Shown piece after piece: positions 24,201 to 36,200 of a stretch of 64,000 nucleotides of DNA. Source of the DNA: Trichobilharzia regenti (Eukaryota; Platyhelminthes; Trematoda; Strigeidida; Schistosomatidae). Both the position numbers and the translations under genes were made by a program. The notes under the pieces are model-generated. The model ran no database searches. It saw nothing but the letters and a program-made list of their open reading frames with translations, and was not told the origin of the DNA. The stretch is taken from the NCBI GenBank assembly GCA_944472135.2, contig OX235270.1, positions 79,307,168 through 79,371,167 of the forward strand, given 5' to 3'. Positions within the stretch are counted from its first letter, which is position 1. Every line of letters begins with the position of its first letter.

Positions 24201-27200
24201 GACCAAGGTGATAATAATGTCTGAACTAACTTCTTTTGGACACATAAATTAGGCTTCTTAATGTGGATCCCAACAGCTAGCCTCAGCAATATTTAGTAGT
24301 CAAACTCTTGAGGCAAAATTGAGTTTCGTAGGTATGCGGTAAATGACCCTGAAAGCATGGTTAACGTCAATCTTGTGTTCTGTATCCACAAGATGAGACA
24401 GAATAGCGCTGCGAATAGATTTTGTTTGTCCTTTGCTTAATCACCCAGGGTGATGTTCAGGAATCCGACGAGAAACACGCCTAACTGTACGGCCCATGTA
24501 ACTGGCTCAACAGGAGCAGTTAAACTGGTAGATACACATGGAAGAGGCGAAATCGGGCAGTTTGTATTTTACTTCCGAACGTAAAAGAGGAGTGGTTTTG
24601 AAGACACAGTGTAATTTGGCAGCAGAGAATGCTCTTCTTACCGCGTTTCTAAGGCGCTGTGTTAGTATCTCGCTGATGTTGCCTCCAAGGAACTGCATTT
24701 GTAAGAATAAGGCCATTTTGGAACTGTTGATAATTTGGGCTGCTTCGATTTTAGATTCATATTTTTATCAATAAACTTTTCTGGATAACCATTTTTACTT
24801 AGCAACCGTCTAATATTATTAGGTTCCTCAACAAGAGATTAATCCAAGCAGTATTATCGGCAGATTACTGTACAAGAGGATTTTTAAGTGATAATATGCA
24901 TCAGTAGTATAAGACCAAACTGCCTGGTTCTTCTGTCAGTTTGTTGGTTTTCGCCTGTAATTCTTGGAGTCTATGTGAAATTAGACATAAATCATCCACG
25001 CGTGAAATCTTGATGTTCTAGAGTTTTCTTACTGGACCAAAGTATTCCTTATGTCTTCTGGCTGTCCGCAGTCTGACGTATAATCCAGTTCACCACAATA
25101 ACGAATATCATCGGTTATAATAGATAGTTTGTCATACTCTTGTACTCACTTCAAAGGCTTCGCCGAGTTATCCGTTATGGACCACCTGACACGTGCTACC
25201 AACATATAGCCAGCTGTTGGATGCGAATGATGAAGATTTATGGCACTGCACGCAATAGTGTTGAAACAGTTCCCAAATTACTTCTCCTTTTGAACTATGA
25301 TTACTTCATATAGCATATGGCAGAAATACCGTCATAAAGAAGTATTTTTTTTCACTTGATCTACATTTAAATAACATACTTCTGGCTTTTGAAAATGAAG
25401 TGAAATTTGTAAACATAAGACAGGTATGAGTTCCTGCTTTAAAATCAGGAATCTAACCTTTTGATCATGTTACTACATTGCTTATGCTGAATTTATATTT
25501 GATTTAAACTTTAAGGGGAGAATGACTTCTTGCTTTTACACTGATTTGGTAAATTTATTGCTTTTCTTTGATGTTTAATCTTTTTACTGATATCTACATA
25601 TTTCTTTGAGTGACGTTGGAGGGACTTCGTATTTGTATATATATGATTGCGTCACAATGCTTTCCAGGACCATTTTGGATACTGATGATTAGTGACGCAA
25701 TCCTCGAAAGAAACAATTTTCGAATTCCCCACAGCAAGCTTGACAGAGTGCCGCAGAAACACACTGAGCTCCTTGACTGTCGAGGGGTCCTTGCTACGTT
25801 TTAATTCATGAAGAATTCCCATCCAGGCATTAATGAAAACAAAACAAGTAGTTCAGGGAAGAGTTTCTTTTCGGCGAATTCGTTTTCTTAGATGTACAAT
25901 CGCAAATATATATGGGTTATTTTGTATGTATGTGTAGATTAAGTTATTCAAATAAAATAGTATCGGTCATGGTTATTTCAACTAAAGTGCGTGATAATTA
26001 GCAAGTTTTGAGTGAAGTTACGTAATATGAAAACGGTCAAGAAAATTGGGTGTTAATGAAACTAGAGTAGTAATGAAGGTAATGAGTTGTCACAAACAGC
26101 TGTTAAAAAGCAGGTGCGTAATAATATGAATAGTTTGATGACTGAGTTGTACTCAAGATGCACATAAACAAAGTAGAGAATATGAAATTACGTAGGAGTT
26201 CAAAATGAATACAAGAATTCAAGTATTGGTTTGTAGGGATTTGGTTGATTGGCTACATGATTTCATCATGAGCTGACATTAGTCTGAGAACCATTGGAAA
26301 ACCTGGGAGTACTGGACAGCTCTTTCCTCCTAGTTTGGGACTCTTCAGCAGTACGCACCCACCGGGATTCGAACCCAGGACCTTCTGGTTACAAGGCGAG
26401 CTCGTATACCATTAAGCCACTGGGACCCAATTCAATGGTCCTTGAATTCTAACTTCTGCCAATTCATGAATTCAAGGACCATTGGATTGGGTCCCATTGG
26501 CTTAATGGTATACGAGCTCGCCTTGTAACCAGAAGGTCCTGGGTTCGAATCCCGGTGGGTGCGTACTGCTGAAGAGTCCCAAACTAGGAGGAAAGAGCTG
26601 TCCAGTACTCCCAGGTTTTCCAATGGTTCTCAGACTAATGTCAGCTCATGATGAAATCATGTAACCAATACAAGAATTATTATTTTGTACGTGTGTGTAC
26701 ACTAAGTTCTTCCAAAAAAATTTTATCGGTTATGGTTATTTCAAATAAAGGGTGTGAGAATTAGAGGAACACGCAAGCAAACAACATTAAGTCATCAAAA
26801 ATCAACAATGTTTTTACCATGATAGTGAAAGTGGTTGAATAATTCCTTTTTGTATGCACACCTCTGGTTTTTTCTGTGTGAATGACCACAGCTCCAGCAA
26901 TACAAAGACGAAGAAACCGTATGGCCTTTGATAGGCTATTCTTGAATCTGGAGATTACTTTAAAGGAGACTTTTTTGAGTTGGAATTATCACTGTTAACC
27001 AGGTGTTCAATTATAGCACTCCTTATAGTACCACTATTACCTTTTCGCAACCATCCTGGATAGTGTTCTTGAAATCTCTTGAACACGATGCCCGTCAAAC
27101 AATCGTGTACCTGGTTCCACACATAGAATTGGTCACTTGCGGGATCTTGTCCTTGAGGTATCTACAGATTAGTGGGCGACTGGAGAACATTATTCTTAGC

Positions 27201-30200
27201 GTTGATGCAAAGAATGTTCTTCTCAGAGATGATGTGATCCTTCTCCTGAGAACATCTCTTGTCAAATCTCCCTTGAAAGCTTATTAGCTGACCATTCCAA
27301 GTAGCTTTTCTATGGATCGATCTCGTTTAAGTCCCACCAGTTCTTCTTGTTAGTTCCACATCAAGAAAGGGAATATTTGATTCGTTTTCCATTTCAAGAG
27401 TGAATTTTATTGCTGGTTGGCAACAGTTAAATGTCTGAAGCAGTAGATTGGGGTCATTACCGTCGTCACAAATAATGAATACTCCGTCTGCGTATCTTTT
27501 ATACAGTCTTAAATTTTGGATGCTCGGCTTTAGTGGATCTTTCTCGAGGCTTGCCACGAAGCAATCTGATAGTAGTAGACCCAACGGAGATCCCATTGTA
27601 ATACCATCTTTTTGTCTATAGATGGTGTCGTTGAAAGTGAGCTGTACGTTCGGAGTGCATCTCAGTAGTGATTCCTTCAAATATGATGTTAGTATTCCAA
27701 TGTTAAGGTGATTTTCATCTATTTATCTACATATAAAGCAGACTGTTTCTGTGAGTGGGACACTGGTGAAAAGTGACTCAGTGTAGAAGGACAGAATAAT
27801 TTTGTTAGTTATATTCAGGTCCTGTACGCAGCCGATGAACTGTAAAGTGCGATGGAGCGAGTGCGTACATAGTTGTTTCCTTAGGGGTTCCAGAATATCT
27901 GTCAGCAATTTTTCAATAGAGTGGTAAGGGGAACCTGGCATTCAGAATTGAACGAAGTGGGAGACCAACCTTGTTTACCTTTGGTAGACCATAAAGTCTT
28001 GATATTATTGAAACTGTTGGCCGGATTTGGTCATAGATGTCACAAGTGATTAGTTGACTGGCCTTCATTCTCTTCAAGATATCTGTGAACTGCTTCTTTA
28101 TCAGTTTGGTTTTGTTTCTTTCATTGGAAGGTTGGGAAAATTTATCTTCATTTGGCATATTTTCTCTTATAGTTAGGGCTATAATGTTTAAAGGTGGTTG
28201 TGTTAAAACTCAAAACATGTACTTTAAGTTGTTCAGCTTCAAGTATTCAGATAAATCAGTATATTTAAAATATCAGCGACTAAATTAGAACCTGATGATT
28301 ATTGATTCAAGTACCTGGAATACATTGGATGTAAGTTTGCACTTTTTCAAAGAAAACCTTTCGAGTGACTTATTGCCTGTTTCACTTCACGTCCTTTTCT
28401 CTTCATTGTAGATGAATTAGAACTTGAAAATTCCATCAAAAGCATAAGGTAATTAATTGGCTAACTAATGACTATTTTTTAAATTTTTTTATCAATGATA
28501 AAGTCTGACTTATAGAACTAAATCTATCAAAGTAGTGTGATATAAATACCTAAGTGTTTTAATTACATATCTCATTTCACTTTTATAAGCTTTATCACCA
28601 ATAAAACTTCCGATTGGTTATATATGGGCTGCAGGATGATCCTATAACCTATAATGGAATATAATTTAGGTATTCAGTACTGTTGGTAGGATTTCGAAAA
28701 ACAGAGCTTCAGGGCGGATGCATTTATAATATTTGCGAAAATCTATCTTTTGGGAAAAATTATGTATCACCTATGATATCGGCGGTTCTACGGCAGAATC
28801 GTGCAGTCCGGGTTCAGCTCCTGACCTACGTATTCCTAAACCTCTCCTAGCCGGTAGGAGGAGGGGTAATACCAAGAGATTGGGCGGGATGCTGGCAACC
28901 TCAACCCGTAAAGAACATCACATCTTCCGAAACTTCAGAGGCCAAGCCTTGTATTCCACTAGGGAAGCAAAGGAATGAAAAACAAATGAAAAAAGTGTCG
29001 CTTATCATTTTTAATGTACATGATTACCTCATTAGTTTTATAATTTAAAGTGTCAATTAACGACATGAAAAAACGGTTGCAAATTCAGTCTTATAAAGGA
29101 AACTTTCTTGTTAACACAAAAATTAATGTGCAACCGGCACCAGACGTAGTTAAGAGCTATCTCATAAAAACCCCATTACCCTTTTGCCAACAATCTAATA
29201 TATTTTTGTTTATATATAAAAAGAATACTCTCAAGTACACTCACCTCATGTTTCATCTCACAGCTCATCTGTTCATTAAGAAATAGATCCATGTGGCGTC
29301 GCCAGAATTTACCAATTATATGTGTTTTACAAGTATTAATGGAAGCATGTAAAAAGTTCTACCCTAATATATTCGATAACCTTCTACCATTCATCTCATG
29401 TTTGTCATTTCATCAGGATCTTTCATACTGTTCTCGTTCCCAACTTCTCTAAACGTAAGAGGCCTTGGCTATCCACTAACAATAATATAACATTTGTGCC
29501 CAGAATTTTTAAAATCCTAGCTGTTTCTTTACTGCATAAATTTTTATAAATTTCCCCTTTTTTGTTACATAAATATTCGAATTTTTCTACAATGTACGTT
29601 ACTGTGCTAGCGACTCATTTGAATAGATCACTGATTGAATTACTTTTTTACTACAGTGTTGAAATAAAAGTGTGAAATATATGAAATGACAACATTAGTG
29701 CAACAGAAAATATTTCTAAGATTTGATCAGTCAGTACTTTGGAGGGGCAAAAGGGTTTTATTCTTCTTTTTATGAAATAGGGTGTTCTTATATTTTATTT
29801 TTTTTGATTTTTGATTACAGCTTGATTCCACACTGTATTTTTGGTACAACTATGGAATTTTCAGAATGGATATCGGTAGCCCAAATCTTGCAGGCCAACC
29901 ATAGATATCAGGTGTGTATCGGCAGGGGATTGAACCTCAGACAATGTGCATTGTCGGCGAGAGTCCTAACCACTGTGCCACCGACGCACAATGCGTAAGA
30001 TTAAGTCTCACGAAAAATGCAAAAGTAAAAATAGTGGAATTCCCATTCGGTCTGTGAGTCCTAGAAATACTGGATTAAATGTTATGCCCACACATGCAGC
30101 TTGAATTATATAGGGACACTGTTCATAAACTTAACACCAAAAGAGAAAAATCGCTATCCGATGTTTAAATTAGCTCGTTCAGGAGACCAAGAACAATTTA

Positions 30201-33200
30201 CTGGTTTTAATGGTTTCTAAATAGTCATATTTATCAACAGTACATATTCCAAAGTTTGTTGACAAATCTACTTTCTGATGACTTTGATTGCTTTTTTTAT
30301 CTATGAAACTGCTTAAGTTTTTATTCAGTGAAAGTGCATCCACTCATTAATACTTTAAATTCGAATGAATAGACTGTTCACTTCTCGGTTATCTGTTGTC
30401 GTTCTAAAAACTGTATCGCCCCACTGTTTTGTTTGGTAGATTTAACAAGTTAAACTGCCATAACGTTAGCTGTTTGGATTTGTGAGGGATTTGAATTACA
30501 TCAAGGTCTTGTTATTAAAGCTGAAAAACACTGAATCGATTCCGGATCTGATGATGTGGGTCTTGGTTTCCTGAAAGTTCTTGAGTGCTTATTTAATAAT
30601 ACTTAAACTGAAATGGTAAAGTTTCTTAGTGTTTGTTTTCTATCATCCTTTAGTCTTCGCCGATACACAACTAAGTTTGCCTTAAAGTAATAACAGTAAT
30701 TTTAATTTTTGTGTCGGTTAAAATTACTGGCACACCTACCTACTCTTTTACATTCTATTGAGTCTTTTTGACTATGTTTTGCCTTTTCGACTCGCGTCTT
30801 TATGTATTTATGCGAAAGGCCTCAACTCAAACAGAAATGTGATTACCCTACATCCTATGTAATTTATTTTGCATCTGGTAGGAACCAGTCTGAAATACCA
30901 ATCAGTACCCAACTATCTTATGCATTCAGTGAAATCACTTTGTTACGAAGCATCTCATAAATAAACAAGTAGACTACTCGATACATATTTTCCCAGTATT
31001 TGGAACTAAAAAGATGTAATCAATACATTTTAAATGATGTCGGAATGCTAGTCGACTACATATGGATTAATTTGTAGAATTACTTGTAAGCAGACCTCTG
31101 TCGCATAGAACATTATTGGAAGCTCTTTTGTCAAAATGTGCAATGTGGAAAAAACGCCGAGCTATTCAGAGGCCTAGATGTACAGGGTATATCGTTTGAA
31201 ACTGAAAGCAGTAGGGATTACAGCCTACTTTGTTTGAAAAATGATACAACACCAATGAATTTCAATTCATTCGTATATTATCCTTTTTCTCTTCTTTGTG
31301 TGTTTCTGCTAGTCTCCACTTCTCCCTATTCCTGCGTTTCACTTTGCCCCTAATACTTATGCTATACGTAGTTGAATAGTTGTTTTAGTGGTACTATAAC
31401 ACATTATTAGTTTGCGTTTCATTGAAGCTCCATTTGTTTAATTTTTAGAGGAGGATTACTTAAAGAAGTGTCAGTTCTAGAAAAGTTTTCACAGGACATA
31501 CAGGTAAACTTTTGATCAGAATGTTGGTTCATAGAATATTTTTTCTCCATAAAATTTAAAATAAGGCAGTCTTCCTCTTTTCATTGTAACTTATAATGAC
31601 AGTTAGATAACGGATGAACTTACTGACTGCTTAACTAACTTATCAAAATACAACTTTTCATAAATGTGCAGCAGTTCAATTTCTCGCACTTTAGAAAAGG
31701 GAACGTAGAAGTAGAGAAAAAATGTACTGAAACTACAGTGGATGAAGGCGTGTGAAAGAGAGAGGTCAACTAGATGCAGATTAATGAGGGTTTTTCAGAA
31801 TCTCGAAGACCACAAGGGGTGGAAACATCTGTGCCATTGTAAACGATTTTAGCCCAGATCACATACAGTTCACAACTACTGATTATTGGCACCTCGAGGA
31901 CCCCGGTGAGGTAGTGTACATAAACATTCAATACCTTGATTGCATTGCATCCAGTGTCGCTCGTTGTGGAAGGTGGAGGCTAGGAGTGTCGCCAGCTAAT
32001 ATCTAAATGGTTAAAAGGCACACATATTTAGTGTGTTCTTATGATCTGACTGGCCTGTGAATGTAGACATCGCCACACAGATGGTTAACACACTCAAGGC
32101 ACTCTCAAGCTCGAGTGTCTTTCAGTCGCCAACTAGACATTTTCTGATACAACTTTTGGATGGATCTGTGAAAACTACAGAAAAGAATTTATAAATATCA
32201 TGGAGTTTTTCCTTCTTTACGATTAGTTTACTGAGAAGAAATATGAGCAGCTGTTTGATTTACCACTTAGACTGACACTGCCGAGAACAAATCTATTATT
32301 ATTCCCAGAGATTCCCAGACAGCTGCACAATCTCATCATTTCACTGGAGTGAACTTATCATATTTATCATTTTTGTCAGATAGGCCTAATTGATGAATTC
32401 AACTTGAGTATTTCTTTCATGTCTCTGTAATGCTACATACATCCAAAGCCTTATGTGCCATAGCTTTTCCTGAAATAAAATAGAATTTAGAAGTTACACC
32501 CAGGGGAATCTCATAACCAAACGAGAACTGGAGTTGCCATTTTAAGGAATTAATGTCTACTTGATTTAGTTGCAATACTATTTGTAGTCTATAACATCTC
32601 TTGTTTACATTTAAAAATTAGGAGCTAATGGGTTAAGTTGCCCTGCGTCTCACTACTTAGTTATTTCTAAACCCTCTATCTTTGCATTTAAAAGATTAGT
32701 ATTCGATTCATAAATTTTAATTAACCATATGGATTCACTTCGTTAATGAACACAAAAACTGTACATAGGGATTTCTGCTGTTCATCTGCACACCATACTT
32801 TAATGATGTGTCGATTAGTCTTGTTGTCCTGTGAGTTGTAAATAGGATTTAGAAGTAAACTGTAGGGTTGATCACTACCAGGTGATCTATCTGTATACTT
32901 TATTGATTATTAGATACGGTGAGGTTCACTTAGTAGGTAGTTATCATTTCAAAGGTTGTTAGGTTAATTAAAAAAAGAATTATCTTTTCAAAGATTAGTG
33001 AGTTGTGTATAAAATGAAAACCCTGAAAAAATCTCCTGATTTTTAGGTTAAGATAAACATAAGTAAGTAATATTAGGATATTTGATTAGCAATAAGTGTC
33101 GCTTTTGAAAATCAGTTTAAATGAAATTAAAGCATTTGTAAAACATCAGTGTTATGATATCCTTCTAATTCATCATTGGTAAAAATGAATCTTGTATATT

Positions 33201-36200
33201 AATTTTCCCACTAACTTATTGGAACTTATCCAAATTTCCCAATATTTACTTGCCACTTTACTTAGATTCGATTGACTTCAAGATAAATGGCGTCATGAAG
33301 AGAGGTCAGCTAGAGAATTGATGAATACCTAAGCGCATATGACAATTATTCTTCAATATCTGAAGTTATTAAAAGTTGGGAATTATAGCTCATTATTTTC
33401 CTTACCAGTAGCTAAACAGAAATAAATACTTTGACTGTAGTGTCTAAGTGTTCCCTGTCCCATATTTTGATTAAGTAACGAGTGTATATTGCTAGTGAGC
33501 CTCGTGTCAGGATAAAAAAAGCCTTCCGCTGCTCCTTGTTTCCCACTGGTTTCCTAAGTGATATCAATATTTACATATTCCATTATTTGAACGATTTAAA
33601 TCAGGCGAAAAAATATATTTAAGAATCGCCGCAGTATGCCCTAAACCAGTAGAATTCTATGGTGTTTCTGACTAAAAATAAAGCATACCTATGGAGAAAG
33701 CCGAGAATAAGTTAATGGTATTTATTTAATGGTACTCATTATATCATATCGCTTACTAGTAAGTAGTATTTTTAGTACCACTTTGGACGTTTTCCCCTAT
33801 CGGCTTTAAAGTGTCATATGTTTGTTAATCTGTAGTAATTTAATTTTTCAACTCTACCCTGTGTTCTCCCTATTTTTTATGTTTTATCTCCCTGGACAAA
33901 CAATTAGAATTTCTACAAGCTGTCATGCAGTACAGAATGGTTCATCACTGCTAAAAGCGAGAAAGACAATCTCTTAAGTTAAGGAGACTGATAAGTGAAT
34001 GAAACTAAAATCAAAATCTGTATTTTGTACATCTGTGAATAAATAACAAAAAGAAATAATTGATTACCTCCACTATATTTCTTAAATTTTGTGGTAAAAC
34101 CGATTTTTCATCTGAAAGTTCTGCATTTTAAATGGCGATTTATATTTCTTTTACTGTGTTTCGTTATTCAGAATTATCTGCTGAAGAACTTCAGTATATC
34201 AGATTATAAAGACGAAGAAGAAGTGATTCATCCTTGTCAAGTTAATTCACCTCTGTCTAAGTCAACAAATGACTGTAATAAAACAGGTGCTAAAAAGCAA
34301 ATGCAGGAATTGTCTTGTGGTTTGGAATTCCTTCTCACTCAAAACCCCGACAACAAAGTAGTACCCAACTCAGTTTCAACTTCATCAACATCTCTTAATT
34401 CACCATCGACTGGTACGTCTTCATCCTCACCTGACAGAGCTATTTTGAAATTCGAAACTGATTTGGCACCAGTTCATCGAAACCCCAGTTATCCTGCAAA
34501 AAAACAGAAGATTCGTTCAGAAAAGGAGAGAGATAGTTTACATCATAGTGATGCAATACATAAACCAACAAACATTCGCAAATTATCTGGTTCAAAAGGC
34601 AGTAAAACAAAAGAAAGCATTCATTTAAAGTATGTTCAACTAACTTATGTCACTTTAATTGTCATCAAAATATCCTTTTGAGCTTTGCACAGTCGATAAT
34701 GATAAAATGAGAGGTGTTGTAATTCTATATTTCCATGTGACGAAAATTAGTATAGAATGAGAAATTCGTCCTCAAGATGTTCCGAATTATAGACTAAGCT
34801 ACAAATTTCATTCAATTACTAACCTGAGAAAGCTTCATATGTTGATAAGAGTGTTTTTATGTATATGAACTCTTTGAGTAACTGATTAGTGTCCAAGGTT
34901 TTGCATCTTCAATTTGTTGAAGAATAACAAGTGTCTTAATTATTTCGGATACTATAACACAAGTAATGATAATTTAGACTAAAGATATTTTTTGAGGTTA
35001 CACTATTTGGAGAATCATTGAAAACCAGAAAGCACTGGATGACTGTTTCGTCATAGTTAGGGATTTTTCAGCAGTGTGCATCCAGTACTCCATTAGGAAT
35101 TAAACCCAAGATCTCCAGGCTACTAGTGTAAGTGCCTCTATTCTATGACTAGTAAGCTTTTTTCCCCTCTGAACTCACGATTTTATGTCTTTCTAAACTT
35201 ACTGCAGCATTCGAAACCTGAAATATTTTTCGAACAACTCTTATTAAGACATCGGAAGATTTGTTGTAAAATGAAAGAATTTCATTTTCGCTTAAAATTA
35301 ATATTAAAGCCCTTTGACTATCATTTATTTTCTAGGTGACGCAGGTTTATGATCCAACCTCCCTAAAACTTTCAAATGAACAACTAACCAGTACTCATTC
35401 AAAGTGGATACGTTAATACTTAGGGAAGATCTGTCACTGACAGTATGAGTAGATTTAGTAGTCATTCATGATAGATCGCGACCACACTACAACACAAACT
35501 GGTGGGAGTTCGAAATCGAAAATGATTGAATGATAAAATGGCCTCCTATAGGCTTATATTTAGTCCTACGTGGAGTGATGGGTGTACCCGAAAATGGGAC
35601 TGTGTTGTTATTTAATATCCTCCTTTCTTTAGCTGATGCCGATTCGTGACAAAATCCACCTAGATGTAGGATAATGATACAATGAATAGGCATAACTGCA
35701 AGATTAGAGAGGATAATTAAATACGACGTTATTATTATTATCATTACTATTATAATCCCCCTGGATTTCGAGTGAAACATAGGGCTTCAGTATCACACCG
35801 CCATTTCACTCCGTTTTCTGTAGTCCCTTCAGCTGGCTCCACTATTGCCTGTAAACTTCCATTACCTCCTCACATGATCTTTTCAGTGTCACCGTCAGAC
35901 GCCCGACTGGTCGTTTCCAATCGGATTCCACTCGAGAGTCTGTTTGGTGCGTGATTGCGCTCAACAGTTTCCTCATTGTGTATCCAATTCGACTCCATTT
36001 CCTTATGCATATTTGCTCGGTGATAGGTTCCCGGTCGGTTTGTTGTCAGGGTTCCTTGTTACTTATAATTTTTGGCTGGCCATCTGATCTTCACTATGGA
36101 GCCAGGGCAGCGGTTGATAAAAGTCTGCAGCCTATTGGAAATGACAAACCACTCAATCATATAGAATCACTGATTTGACATTAATGCTGAAATAACAAAA

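Noticed and set aside
26489..26563. tRNA gene
   Set aside because: A-box, TTGT-containing loop and B-box are present, but the acceptor ends do not pair, the anticodon stem is poor, and the same sequence recurs with a common body and target duplications. It is a SINE head.
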